From Pirellula staleyi DSM 6068 (lineage in GTDB: Bacteria > Planctomycetota > Planctomycetia > Pirellulales > Pirellulaceae), in assembly GCF_000025185.1 (NCBI RefSeq), contig NC_013720.1, forward strand, positions 5,022,001-5,086,000: DNA of 64,000 nt, read 5' to 3'. The notes beneath the pieces are model-generated. The model worked only from the letters and a program-made list of their open reading frames with translations. It was not told the DNA's origin and ran no database searches. Positions 28,296-37,280 of this stretch are shown here, piece after piece. The translations under genes were made by a program, and so were the position numbers. Each line of letters opens with the position of its first letter. The stretch's first letter is position 1.

Positions 28296-29285
28296 CTACC
28301 GAGCGCCCGACTCTTGCGCGAGAGGTACGAGCCGTTTTGCGGCGAGCATTCGCTCGTCGGGAAGTTTGACATTCCAGGCGAGTCCCACGAGTTCCATGGC
28401 CCGAATGATCACCCAGCTGGTATCGAACTGCCACCACCGCAAACCGTGACGAGCCGACGTTGGAAACGCATGGTGATTGTTGTGCCACCCTTCGCCAAAC
28501 GCAAGAAAACCACAGAAAACGTTGTTGCGGGATTCGTCTCCCGAGTCGTATTCGCGCTGGCCAAAGACGTGGCAAATCGAGTTGATCGACCAGGTGACGT
28601 GGTGTGTCACGAAGATCCGTACAAACCCGCCCCACAGTAGCGCCAGCAGCGCCCCTTCGACCGTTCCTGTTGCCAAATAGCCGATCAGGGTTGGCAGCCC
28701 CAAGCTAACGACGACCCACAGATAATAGAGCCGGTCGACCGCCATCAGCCAGCGATCGGCCACAAGATCAGGAACGTAGCGCTGCACGCGCGGCGAGGTC
28801 CAGTAGCCTGTAAAAAGCCAGCCGGTGTGGGCATACCAAAGCCCTTGCAGCATCGCTCCGAGCCCATTGCCATGCAGATGAGGCGAATGGGGGTCGCCAT
28901 GCTGGTCGCTCAGTTCGTGATGCCGCCGATGCACAGCGCACCACGTGACTGGAGAGCCTTCGATCGACAAGCATCCCATCGCTGTCCAAAACATCCTGAC
29001 CCAGGGATAGGTTTCGAACGACCGGTGCGTCAGCATCCGGTGAAAGCCGATGGTGATCCCCGCGCCGGTGATCGCCCAGCCGCTCAAAAAGAGCCCCAGG
29101 TTAAGCCAGCCGACCATGCCGTATTGCCACAGTGTGGCCATCGCGACGAAGAGTGAAATGAACGGGAGAAAGACAATGCCCAGCATCACGATTTTGTGCG
29201 TGAGGGGCGCTTCGGGAAATTCGACCTGGAGCTGTCGTTCGCCGGTCGACGAAGGGTTGGTGGAGGGTGTACGAACTTCTGCCAT
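28296..29285 (-). CDS. Membrane fatty-acyl desaturase (delta-9 type)
   Basis: The protein has 329 residues from the ATG at 29285; the frame is open 56 codons further upstream, but that extension is Ser/Arg-rich and unlike the family. Three histidine boxes bind the di-iron centre: HRMLTH, HRRHHE and HNNHHA, plus the extra His residues of 'THHVTWSINSICH'. Four or more membrane helices are present. It would introduce a double bond into saturated acyl-CoA or acyl-lipid, adjusting membrane fluidity. First gene of the minus-strand run leading into the ebo-like genes, though the link may only be positional. Confidence 0.9.
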   Translation of the reverse strand: MAEVRTPSTNPSSTGERQLQVEFPEAPLTHKIVMLGIVFLPFISLFVAMATLWQYGMVGWLNLGLFLSGWAITGAGITIGFHRMLTHRSFETYPWVRMFWTAMGCLSIEGSPVTWCAVHRRHHELSDQHGDPHSPHLHGNGLGAMLQGLWYAHTGWLFTGYWTSPRVQRYVPDLVADRWLMAVDRLYYLWVVVSLGLPTLIGYLATGTVEGALLALLWGGFVRIFVTHHVTWSINSICHVFGQREYDSGDESRNNVFCGFLAFGEGWHNNHHAFPTSARHGLRWWQFDTSWVIIRAMELVGLAWNVKLPDERMLAAKRLVPLAQESGAR

Positions 29286-29749
29286 ACGTGGCGTAAGGTC
29301 CCCATGATGTCGTGCCTCGCGGCGGCTCGACGTCTTGGTGGACTTGCTTCCTGTGAGTCTTCGAGACACTACACACCCTTGTTCAAACAGAGGAAACGAA
29401 CGGGCCGCCGAATCCGAAGGCGAGCCGAGTCGAGTGCGTGAGAGGTTGCTCACGCAAATTGGCGTCTACTGTGAGACTACCCGAAAACGAAAAAGTCTGC
29501 GCACCGTTTGACACAACTTTTGCGCGATCGAGCAAAATGAGGAGTGGTGGGCGCAGAAAAAAACCACGCGACCTGTTACCGGGTGGCGTGGCTGTTGTCT
29601 TTTGAAACCTGGACTGATTCTTGGCGAAGAATGAATCTTGGAGCGAAGAACGGAGCCTAAGGAAGAGCGGCTTTTAATCTGGGGGATATAAACAGCGATC
29701 AGACGAGGTTCAGCGGGATGACAAGCATCGGCCGAGGAACCGAGGTCGA
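29286..29749. other. 464-bp region between RRM gene and desaturase
   Basis: Holds the 3' untranslated region and intrinsic terminator of the RRM gene (right part) and the upstream region of the desaturase gene (left part). The left part also contains the in-frame 5' extension of the desaturase frame, which I judged non-coding. No other gene seen. Confidence 0.5.
29557..29591 (-). terminator. Intrinsic terminator of the RRM gene
   Basis: Read on the minus strand: stem CCACGC (29591-29586) pairing with GCGTGG (29569-29564), extended by three more pairs after one mismatch, then seven T residues (29563-29557). It lies about 160 bases past the stop of the RRM gene. Confidence 0.75.
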
Positions 29750-30220
29750 TTAGTAGCGTCCGCCACCATCGCGACCACCACGGCCACCGCCGCCGCCGTA
29801 ACCACCTCCACCGCCACCACCGTATCCGCCTCCACCGCCACCACCATATCCGCCGCCGCCGCCGTAGCCGCCGCCATCGCGACCACCACCGCCGCCGCCG
29901 TAACCGCCACGACCACCGCCGTAACCGCCACGTCCGCCGCCGCCACCACCGCCGCCGCCAGCTGGACGGGGAGCGCGTTCGCGAGCTTCATTCACCACCA
30001 GGGGACGACCGTTGCAGTTGGTGCCATTGAGGCCATTCACAGCAGGTTCGCAATCGGCGTCGTTCGCCATCTGGACGAAACCAAAGCCGCGCGACCGGCC
30101 GGTTTCCCGGTCCATGATCACTTCGGCAGCTGCCACATCACCAAACGGCTTGAAGAGAGCTTCAAGGTCCGATGAGGAGTACGTCCAGGGGAGGTTCCCC
30201 ACATAGATCCGCTTCGTCAT
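29750..30220 (-). CDS. Glycine-rich RRM RNA-binding protein
   Basis: The protein has 156 residues from the ATG at 30220 (MTKRIYVGNLPW); the open frame extends nine codons upstream without another ATG-type start in a better context. One RRM domain spans about 3-80, with RNP2 'IYVGNL' and RNP1 'RGFGFVQM' holding the aromatic residues that stack on RNA bases. From about 87 to the end the chain is almost only Gly with Tyr, Arg and Asp, like cyanobacterial and plant glycine-rich RNA-binding proteins often linked to cold response. The long leader upstream has a tandem repeat that could be part of self-regulation (inference). Confidence 0.92.
   Translation of the reverse strand: MTKRIYVGNLPWTYSSSDLEALFKPFGDVAAAEVIMDRETGRSRGFGFVQMANDADCEPAVNGLNGTNCNGRPLVVNEARERAPRPAGGGGGGGGGRGGYGGGRGGYGGGGGGRDGGGYGGGGGYGGGGGGGYGGGGGGGYGGGGGRGGRDGGGRY
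29753..29962 (-). repeat. Low-complexity GGY/GGR-coding tract of the RRM gene
   Basis: About 210 bases made almost entirely of glycine codons interspersed with Tyr, Arg and Asp codons. The irregular unit length (3 to 8 Gly per Tyr) suggests growth and loss of units by slippage. Confidence 0.85.
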
Positions 30221-30814
30221 TCGACAAGTCCTTAGAACAGAATCCAAAATCCCAGCAAGCTAGATTGCCAGCCAAACCAATTGCCAGCCAAACCAAACCC
30301 AAACCGCAAACAGCTACCGAACCCAAAACCGCCAGAACGAGGCAGTCTTGTGCTGGAGCGCGGCAATCGCGGCACGTCGTTTCCTGGGACCCTATCGCTT
30401 GACGAATGGAACAAAACCCAATCAGCAAACTGGCAAGGGACTTTCAGCCGATGCGGACCACATGTACCAACCACTCGCGAAGCCAACTCCAAAGCGAGTC
30501 GGCAACTGTTCTTGATGGGAAATATACCCGGCCCGTTGTAGGGAAGAAAGAGCAGTTGACGGGAAATCGAGATTCACCGTCAACTTCGAAAATGCCGCTG
30601 AAACACGGAGTTCTCGAGGTCCGTGCGCGTGCTCCATCACCCAGCAAATCAGGGTTTCGCTGCTCGCCCTACCAAGCCTCAAAGCTCGCCCAGTTTGGCA
30701 ATTTGGGGAGGGACACCACATCGCATCAGCACTCGTCGACGTGACGTATGGTTCGGCACCAAGCATGATCTCAAAAACGCTTGAACATGCTTCTTCGCCC
30801 CCTCTGCCAGCAAC
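30221..30814. other. 594-bp region holding the RRM gene leader
   Basis: Lies upstream of the RRM gene and downstream of the first DUF1559 gene. It is A/C-rich on the plus strand (G/U-rich in the RRM mRNA sense) near 30230-30320. No convincing protein gene; the overlapping short frames are unlike any family. The promoter of the RRM gene must be inside, but I cannot place it. Confidence 0.5.
30265..30296 (-). repeat. 16-bp perfect tandem repeat in the RRM gene leader
   Basis: Two adjacent identical 16-base copies (30265-30280 and 30281-30296). In the sense of the RRM transcript each reads TTGGTTTGGCTGGCAA, located 45-76 bases before the start codon. The G/U-rich content makes an RNA-binding site plausible but unproven. 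Confidence 0.8.
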
Positions 30815-31729
30815 CTACTTGGGAACCTGGGCTGGTTTACCGTCGTTTTTGCAGCCGAGGTAGTTGTAGGTCCAGTGATCGATGGTCTGCGGCAGGAAAT
30901 GGACCGAACCATCCCCCATCAGGAAATTCGCGCCACTTGGATGACGCGATTTGAAGGCGAGTTCCGTCGTCCAATTGCAGGGACGATTGCATGGGTTCGT
31001 TGCATTGGGATTGCACGAGTCGTAGTTGATCGGCACCAAGGTGCTGGTCAAACCACAGCCGTTGTTCGAACCGGCCCAGCCTCCGCTGTTGTGGTTGCTG
31101 CAGCCACGGCGGACTTCACCGAAGAAGATGGTGCTGGAGAGGCCGTCGGTGATGTCGGCAAATCGCGAGGTCGTTGAGTAGCGTGTGAAGGGACCGGCAA
31201 AGCTGGTGGTCGAACCATAGGGAGCCAGCTGATAGGTGTTCCAGCTGTTCGAGCAATCGCACGAGGGGGACGAAATGTGGCCCGTCGGGCCGATGCTCGC
31301 GGCGTAGTTATGAATCGCGCGGCCGTTGAGCAAGTTGTTGTTGTCGTCGCTCGGACAGATCAGGGTTTTGATGATCGTCGAGGCCAGGAGCACTCCACCG
31401 ACCGATTCGTTTTCCGGCGGCTGTGTGAACGTGAACTGATTGTAGAGAGGCTGCTGTTCGATGAACGGCAGCAAGTGCACGTAGATGCTGCCGCGATTAT
31501 TGGTCGATGCGCCAAACCAAATCGCCCCGGGTGGAAGTGTGCCGAGCACATCGTGGTAGTTGTGCAGGCCAATTCCGATTTGCTTGAGGTTGTTGACGCA
31601 CTGGGTACGTCGGGCAGCTTCGCGCGCTGCTTGTACCGCCGGGAGCAGAAGGGCTACGAGAACTCCAATGATGGCAATGACCACCAGGAGTTCTACGAGC
31701 GTGAAGCCTTTCGACGCGCTCTTGTTCAT
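30815..31729 (-). CDS. DUF1559 protein with prepilin-type N-terminus (copy 1)
   Basis: The protein has 304 residues. The N-terminus 'KGFTLVELLVVIAIIGVLVA' is a type IV prepilin cleavage/methylation signal (cleavage after Gly, before Phe-Thr-Leu-Val-Glu5) followed by the family block 'PAVQAAREAARRTQCVNNLK'. The C-terminal 'GANFLMGDGSVHFLPQTID' is the DUF1559 H-x9-DG-type end. These proteins are hugely expanded in planctomycetes and may form pseudopilin-like structures, though no secretion genes are nearby. It follows a small lipoprotein gene by 119 bases on the same strand, the same arrangement as at 39.2-40.9 kb. Confidence 0.93.
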   Translation of the reverse strand: MNKSASKGFTLVELLVVIAIIGVLVALLLPAVQAAREAARRTQCVNNLKQIGIGLHNYHDVLGTLPPGAIWFGASTNNRGSIYVHLLPFIEQQPLYNQFTFTQPPENESVGGVLLASTIIKTLICPSDDNNNLLNGRAIHNYAASIGPTGHISSPSCDCSNSWNTYQLAPYGSTTSFAGPFTRYSTTSRFADITDGLSSTIFFGEVRRGCSNHNSGGWAGSNNGCGLTSTLVPINYDSCNPNATNPCNRPCNWTTELAFKSRHPSGANFLMGDGSVHFLPQTIDHWTYNYLGCKNDGKPAQVPK

Positions 31730-31848
31730 GGAAAACTACTTTCACCAGCAGGAAATCAAAATATAAAGGGGCCCGAGAATCACCCGGGCCAAAAATCACT
31801 TTTTTATGAGCAGTCTGTACATGCGGCGCATCAAAAAACGAGCGCATG

Positions 31849-32307
31849 CTACTTCGAAGTCAGTTCAAGTTTCAGCGATGCCATGCCTGGTTCAATCGTG
31901 TACTCCAGGCCACTCGTGTCGGGCATCGAGTATTTTTTCGGCACCAGAAACTCTTCGCGAAATGCTGCCGGATTGAACGCACCACTCGTCCCATCTTCGT
32001 TCACCTCGACCCCATAGACCTTGGTCTTCACGACGGTGACACGATAGACGCCAGGCGCGACACCGTCGCCAGGCGTTTGTGTTTGAAGCAAAAAGTTACC
32101 AGTCGCATCGGTGTAGCCTTCAGCCGGTCGACCCTCGGCAGGCATGAACATCACAGCAGCCCCTTCGACAGGCTGACCATCGAGTGTCACAACGCCCGCC
32201 ACCTGCACCATGCCACTTGAGCCGCAGCCCGTGGTGATAAGCGCGAAACAAGCAACGAGGCCGATAACCACGGCGCGACGACCTACAGAACTAGCGAGCG
32301 ACCGCAT
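31849..32307 (-). CDS. Small lipoprotein with carboxypeptidase-regulatory-like beta fold
   Basis: The protein has 152 residues from the ATG at 32307. Signal peptide with lipobox 'LITTGC' (near residue 28), so it should be lipid-anchored. 'VAGVVTLDGQPVEGAAVMFM' and 'GYTDATGNFLLQT' with 'GVAPGVYRVTVVKTKV' match the transthyretin-like/CarboxypepD_reg pattern of short exported planctomycete proteins. It precedes the DUF1559 gene and is probably cotranscribed. Function unknown. Confidence 0.75.
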   Translation of the reverse strand: MRSLASSVGRRAVVIGLVACFALITTGCGSSGMVQVAGVVTLDGQPVEGAAVMFMPAEGRPAEGYTDATGNFLLQTQTPGDGVAPGVYRVTVVKTKVYGVEVNEDGTSGAFNPAAFREEFLVPKKYSMPDTSGLEYTIEPGMASLKLELTSK

Positions 32308-32704
32308 GAAGAGAGAGGCTTTCGGAGATGAACATACTGCCACCGCCACGGGAGTGGCTCAGCGGCCGGGGAGAGATTGGTGCGTCGCAAATGATCAGGT
32401 GTGCGGTATTAGGCACACCTGCATGCACTAGCATCGACTAAGAATGGCCGATCAACCCGATTTTTTCAAGCAAACCAATGGCTTTTTTGCTTGAAACACG
32501 GAGTTAAACGGACATAGTTCGGCGGGCGAAACCAGCCTAGCGCCAGCAGCGATCGGTGCCTTTACAAGAAACGGACCGAACGGCACCACAAGGCAATGGA
32601 AACAGACCTTCCATTGCCTCGCGAAACAACAACTCGAAGGGGCCCAGAAGTCGCACTACCACCTGCAGCCCGGAGCTTTCTGGGTCGCTACCAAAGGGAT
32701 CGCG
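32308..32704. other. 397-bp intergenic region with two perfect inverted repeats
   Basis: Contains an 11-bp stem at 32464-32474 / 32486-32496 (TTTCAAGCAAA and complement) and another 11-bp stem at 32591-32601 / 32609-32619 (AGGCAATGGAA and complement, 7-nt loop). The second lies 86 bases past the stop of the minus-strand propeller gene and may mark its transcript end, though no T-tract follows. The first is upstream of the lipoprotein gene. No protein gene seen. Confidence 0.6.
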
Positions 32705-34174
32705 TTACTCGGGAATGTAGTTCAGCGTGTAGTACGCCTTGTTATGCAGCAGAGGCTTACCTTCTGCCGACTTCACACCGGCCATGGTGAATTCATGGAC
32801 GTGCCCTTCGACGATCTTGTCGATGTAGAGCCGAGCGCTGAGGCCATCAGCGGCAACTTCAACCTTGGTGATCGTCGGTTTCGTGTGATCGACTTCAGGG
32901 CTGCCATAAGCGGCCTGATAAATGTAGCAGTAGGTGCTTAGGTCATAGGACTTCGGATCACCAGCGGAGGCGGGATCGACCTTTTCGGTGAAGGTGAATT
33001 CGAAGCCATCTTTCTTGGCATGCATTTCGTGCACTTCAAACGGAACCTTGCCCGACCACATGATCCGATCGAGTGAGTGCGGCTGTGTCCCCCGCGACCC
33101 CCAACCACGATTGGTGCCGCCGACAAACAGCGCCCCTTCTTTGGTGAGGAGCAGCGAGAGCGAGCCTGAACCAATGCCACTGCGGAACGGGAAGCAAGCA
33201 CCTTGGTAGTGTCCCTTCACCTGTTCCATGTAGACCCGCATCACGGTGCTATGGGTCTGATCGCCCACGAAGAGTTGATTTTGGAACGGACCAAACTTGC
33301 CACCGGTGGTATCGCACATGATGCCCGAAGCCGACTGCCCCATTTTGTTGTAGGGAAAGTAAACCGCTGGAGGTTCAAGCTGGGGGATCTTTTTGGCTTC
33401 TACCATCATGCGACTACCCGACTGAGGTTCCGTCGGCTTTTCGCCAATCGCGCCACCAGCTACATCGAACCAGCGGAAGCCGCCGGGATGACCTTGGAAC
33501 GAGCCTGGCTTCAAATGTTTGATGCTGCAGGTTCCGTTCCAGGGACCTTGATTGTCGGTATAGAACATGTCCCCTGCGGCATTCATTCCTACACCGCCCG
33601 GCGAACGAAGTCCGCTGCAGGTCGGAATCACTTTTCCTTCGGGGGTGATGCGGAGGCACCAACCGCGATACTTGCTCTCGCTGCTGAACGACCCGGTGAG
33701 GCAAAGCGTGACCCAGATGTTTCCGTCTTTGTCGAACTTCGACCCGAAGGCGTATTCGTGATAGTCGCCGTTGATGCCCCAGCCATCGCTGACGGTTTCG
33801 AACAGATCGCCACGACCGTCGCCATCTTCATCCTTGATACGCGTGACTTCGCAGCGCTGAGTGGCGTAGAGCCAACCATCTTTTTCGGCGATGCCGAGCA
33901 CTTCATGCAGCCCCGATGCAAACTTGGTGAACTCGGCGTTTTCGGGGTTTTTGACAAACGGTTTGTCGAGCAGAAAGATATCGCCGCGACGGGTCGAGAT
34001 GGCGAGCTTGCCATCGGGCATCATTTCGAGTCCACCTGCTTCCAAATTGACAAATTCCGAGAGTGGAAACGCCACCAACGGATAGTAAGTCTCTTCGGTC
34101 TCTTGAGCGGCGGCAGAGCCGCACAGCAGGAGCAGGGCAGAGAGGAGCGAGCCAGTGAGGAGCCGAATATTCAT
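32705..34174 (-). CDS. Exported sorbosone-dehydrogenase-like beta-propeller
   Basis: The protein has 489 residues with a signal peptide ending near 'GSAAAQE' (1-24). The beta-propeller pattern includes '[20 protein letters not shown]', '[19 protein letters not shown]', '[19 protein letters not shown]' (an Asp-rich, calcium-binding-like loop), '[20 protein letters not shown]' and '[19 protein letters not shown]'. Planctomycete proteins of this type are often fused or adjacent to c-type cytochromes; here the five-haem cytochrome gene lies directly upstream on the same strand with a 73-base gap. A role as a quinoprotein-like dehydrogenase is plausible but not shown. Confidence 0.75.
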   Translation of the reverse strand: MNIRLLTGSLLSALLLLCGSAAAQETEETYYPLVAFPLSEFVNLEAGGLEMMPDGKLAISTRRGDIFLLDKPFVKNPENAEFTKFASGLHEVLGIAEKDGWLYATQRCEVTRIKDEDGDGRGDLFETVSDGWGINGDYHEYAFGSKFDKDGNIWVTLCLTGSFSSESKYRGWCLRITPEGKVIPTCSGLRSPGGVGMNAAGDMFYTDNQGPWNGTCSIKHLKPGSFQGHPGGFRWFDVAGGAIGEKPTEPQSGSRMMVEAKKIPQLEPPAVYFPYNKMGQSASGIMCDTTGGKFGPFQNQLFVGDQTHSTVMRVYMEQVKGHYQGACFPFRSGIGSGSLSLLLTKEGALFVGGTNRGWGSRGTQPHSLDRIMWSGKVPFEVHEMHAKKDGFEFTFTEKVDPASAGDPKSYDLSTYCYIYQAAYGSPEVDHTKPTITKVEVAADGLSARLYIDKIVEGHVHEFTMAGVKSAEGKPLLHNKAYYTLNYIPE

Positions 34175-34247
34175 CGTGATTTCCCTAGGAAATTAGGGGT
34201 TTCGTACCAACATGAAACGCGAGGACGTGCACTGCAAATCGGCGTGA

Positions 34248-36983
34248 CTACCAGTCGTAGGTTTGCGTGATCTGCGCCTTACCATTCTCGATCACTACCG
34301 GAACAAGGAGTTCCGATTTGCCGCCACTTGATCGGATGACCGGCTTACCGGCCGACGTAATCTTGGTGGTCCACTTGTCGTCGATCAGGTAGGTACCACC
34401 TTCCTTCGCTTCGATCTTGCTGGCAACGATCGCGCGGTAATAGAGCCCTTCGACTGCTCCGGGCGCTTCGAGCGTGAATTGCCGCGAGAAGTAGACTGCG
34501 TCGCTATCAGCCACCGGATTCACATAATCGCTGATCACCACATCCCCCATCGCGTAACGGAATGTGGGCTTGCGAAGCTCTCCGAGGCGATAGCCCAGAA
34601 ATCGATAGCCAGCTTGCTCGGCCGATTCACCGGGCCAAGCAGTGTCGGCCGCAGCCAATTTGGCAAACGCGATTCCTTCGGGAAATTTGAGGACGTTGTC
34701 GCCTAGTGGTGGTTCGTAGCCGACGCCACGTCCCGTCCAGTGACGAGCCGCATCGATGAACGAACCTTGCCAAAACATGGCCATTCGAACGTTGTTGGCA
34801 TCAAACGCGAGGTTCAGTTTTTCGGCATAGCCGACACCAATGGCCCGCGAACCTGCACCTTCGATGAAGTTGCGATACATCACCGCTTCATCAAACGCGA
34901 TGAGTTCCATCTTGCCAGTCACCAGACCAATCGGCAGGGTTGCCTGGTCCCCATCGGTCAGGTAGGCGTAGATCGACATGATCTGCTTATCGCTGTTGCC
35001 TTCGAGGATACTCGGAAGCTGCGAAACGCCCCCCGGCCAAGCGGCTGGCATGCGAGTTCCGGGGCGGAACTCTTGGGGGTTCAGCAGATAGTTATGGAAC
35101 CATTCAGGACGTAGGCGTTTGGTCATGGTGGTCATGCTGAGAGCCTGAATGCCGGTCGCCTTTTTATCGGCGAAGGTGTGGCACTTCACGCACGAGTAGC
35201 CTTGCGAGCCAACCAGTCGACGGCCTGCTGCCTTCAGCTTTTTGTCGGCGAGGTCGACGTCGACCTTCGGTGCCGCCTTGGCTTTGGCGAGATCGACTTC
35301 AGCGAGTTGATCGATCAGGGTGCCGACGTTTTCCAAGCCGAAGCGTGGCATGCGGGTGAACATGTAGGGACGATCTTTGGCACCCTCAGCAAAAACGGTC
35401 TTCAGCCATTCAGGCTGCAGCTTGGCACCGACACCTGTGAGCGCTGGAGGGATCCGACCTTCGTCTCCCATTTCAGGCATGTCGGAGAGGAAGTGGGGAT
35501 TGCGAGCTTGTTCGATGCCGCCGATTTCACCACGTGCGTGGCAGGCGTAGCAATTGAAGCGGGCCATTTGGGCCGAAATCAGTTCTTCTTTCGGCTGCTC
35601 GGCAGCGGGCTGTTTTGCGGCTTTGATTGCCTCCACGAGGGAGGTTCGCTGCACTGCTCCGAGAGCGTAGTAAGGAGTTTTGCCACGCGATGATTCGAGG
35701 CAACCACCTTCTCCCTTGAGGGCCGAAAGAGCAGGTGCCGTGGCTTTGGCAGCGACAGCTTCACCACCAATTTTCAGCTGATGGCAGTTGGCGCATCCAA
35801 CCGAAGCAAAGAGCTCGCGACCTTTGGCAGCCAGTTCAGGCTTCACGACGAACTCAGCCGGCGTTTCGCTCCCTGCGGCTGGTTTGGGGGCAGGAATGGC
35901 GACGAAATCCGACAGCGATTGCTGAGGATGACCTTCGCGCTCGACGAGCACTTGCAGCTGTTCTTCACCAGCAGCTTCGAAATATTCGACGACAAACGGA
36001 ATCAGCCCCGCTTTAAGTTTCAGCGGCTTTCGTTTTTGGCTGAACGGATGAACGCCATCGTTATCGATCAGCACCTTGCCATCGATTGAGAGTCGCGAGC
36101 CGTCGTCGGAGCCGATCAGGAAGAGGTAGTTTCCGTCGGCAGGAATTTGGAGCAAACCATCGAAACGCAAGGCAAAGTTTTCCTTGGCCTTCACGACCGA
36201 GACATCGATTACCGAGGCATCGCCGGTTGATTTGGGAGTCAACTTCGAGAAGTCGGGGAGTTTGTCCCAGGTTCCTTCGTAGTAGGCAAATTGCAGCCCC
36301 GATGCGAGTGGAAGATCGTTCAGCAGATACGAGGCGACATCGCGGGCATCGGTGCCATTAAGAAGATGGGGCATGCGGCCACCGGGGCGAACTTTTAGTG
36401 GATCGCTGAGGAATTCGGTGAGACCGGCGAGGGTGTACTTGCGCGAAGGAGTGCCGAGTGGAATCGACGTGGGGAGCGCGACTGCTCCTTCTTTGCGTGA
36501 ATCGTGGCAGGCAAGACAGCCGACTTCGTGATAGATCTTTTCGCCCCGCATGGCAGCCTGGCGAAGCGGGGAGGTCTCTTGCGTGGTACCGGTGGTGGCG
36601 AGGAAGTGCACAATCGCTTCCGCAGCAGCGGCCCGTTCGGCGTCGGGAAGAGTGTGCAGAACGCCGGGCATGGTGGTTCCTGGCTTCACCGTTTGCGGAT
36701 CGGCGAGGAACTTCATGAGATACTGCATTTTCACGCGATTGCCGACGGAATCGAGAATCGGCGCGGGTTTCTTTTGGACAGCGGAAGCAAGCGCGGCATC
36801 AGCTGCGTGACAGCTGGTGCAATTGAGTTCGCCCAGCAGCAGCTGACCACCACGGAGAGCTTGATCTCCCGACGCATGAAAACGTTCGTAGCCGATCACG
36901 CGCGGCGGCGCCTCTTGGGCCACAACCAGCGGGGCCCAAGCGAGCATCATGCTCAAAAACAAGAACGAGAAACCACGTCGCAT
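34248..36983 (-). CDS. Five-haem c-type cytochrome with central PA14 domain
   Basis: The protein has 911 residues with a signal peptide (1-22). Haem sites CxxCH at Cys55-His59 (CTSCH), Cys156-His160 (CLACH), Cys397-His401 (CANCH), Cys478-His482 (CYACH) and Cys598-His602 (CVKCH). Between the second and third sites lies a PA14-like carbohydrate-binding domain (about 230-365) with 'DGNYLFLIGSDDGSRLSIDG' and 'LKAGLIPFVVEYFEAAGEEQ'. The C-terminal 250 residues look like an extra beta domain. Likely an extracytoplasmic electron-transfer protein acting with the propeller gene immediately downstream; a role in sugar oxidation is inference from PA14 and the neighbour. Confidence 0.85.
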   Translation of the reverse strand: MRRGFSFLFLSMMLAWAPLVVAQEAPPRVIGYERFHASGDQALRGGQLLLGELNCTSCHAADAALASAVQKKPAPILDSVGNRVKMQYLMKFLADPQTVKPGTTMPGVLHTLPDAERAAAAEAIVHFLATTGTTQETSPLRQAAMRGEKIYHEVGCLACHDSRKEGAVALPTSIPLGTPSRKYTLAGLTEFLSDPLKVRPGGRMPHLLNGTDARDVASYLLNDLPLASGLQFAYYEGTWDKLPDFSKLTPKSTGDASVIDVSVVKAKENFALRFDGLLQIPADGNYLFLIGSDDGSRLSIDGKVLIDNDGVHPFSQKRKPLKLKAGLIPFVVEYFEAAGEEQLQVLVEREGHPQQSLSDFVAIPAPKPAAGSETPAEFVVKPELAAKGRELFASVGCANCHQLKIGGEAVAAKATAPALSALKGEGGCLESSRGKTPYYALGAVQRTSLVEAIKAAKQPAAEQPKEELISAQMARFNCYACHARGEIGGIEQARNPHFLSDMPEMGDEGRIPPALTGVGAKLQPEWLKTVFAEGAKDRPYMFTRMPRFGLENVGTLIDQLAEVDLAKAKAAPKVDVDLADKKLKAAGRRLVGSQGYSCVKCHTFADKKATGIQALSMTTMTKRLRPEWFHNYLLNPQEFRPGTRMPAAWPGGVSQLPSILEGNSDKQIMSIYAYLTDGDQATLPIGLVTGKMELIAFDEAVMYRNFIEGAGSRAIGVGYAEKLNLAFDANNVRMAMFWQGSFIDAARHWTGRGVGYEPPLGDNVLKFPEGIAFAKLAAADTAWPGESAEQAGYRFLGYRLGELRKPTFRYAMGDVVISDYVNPVADSDAVYFSRQFTLEAPGAVEGLYYRAIVASKIEAKEGGTYLIDDKWTTKITSAGKPVIRSSGGKSELLVPVVIENGKAQITQTYDW

Positions 36984-37280
36984 GCGAAGAAGCTCCGAAG
37001 TCGGTGGGTTTGGGAGGGAGGGGAAGGAGGGAGCCTGAAGATCAGCGCCAACAACGATCGCGAACGATTCGCGCCGCTGTGATATCCATTCACCGCCGAA
37101 CCATGGTTACCTGCCATGCATCAAGGCCGGCCTATCATGCGAAGGGGAAGGGGCCGATGTCAACCTACAGGCGCGAGAAATGATTAGTTAATTTCCCTTA
37201 GCGCTCGAGAAACGTTCACACGCAAGGTTAGCAAAATCAGCGAGGGCGGCCCGCAGGCAAAGCTGCCACGAGCCCTATTC

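Noticed and set aside
29753-29962. Regular repeats that could be taken for a CRISPR array
   Set aside because: They are in-frame glycine codons of the RRM protein with no spacer structure.
32464-32496. 11-bp inverted repeat considered as terminator
   Set aside because: No T-tract follows on either strand; it lies upstream of the lipoprotein gene and may instead be regulatory or incidental.
30602-32505. Shared 14-mer 'tgaaacacggagtt' near 30603 and 32492
   Set aside because: Several chance 14-base matches are expected in a 64-kb window, and the surroundings do not match.
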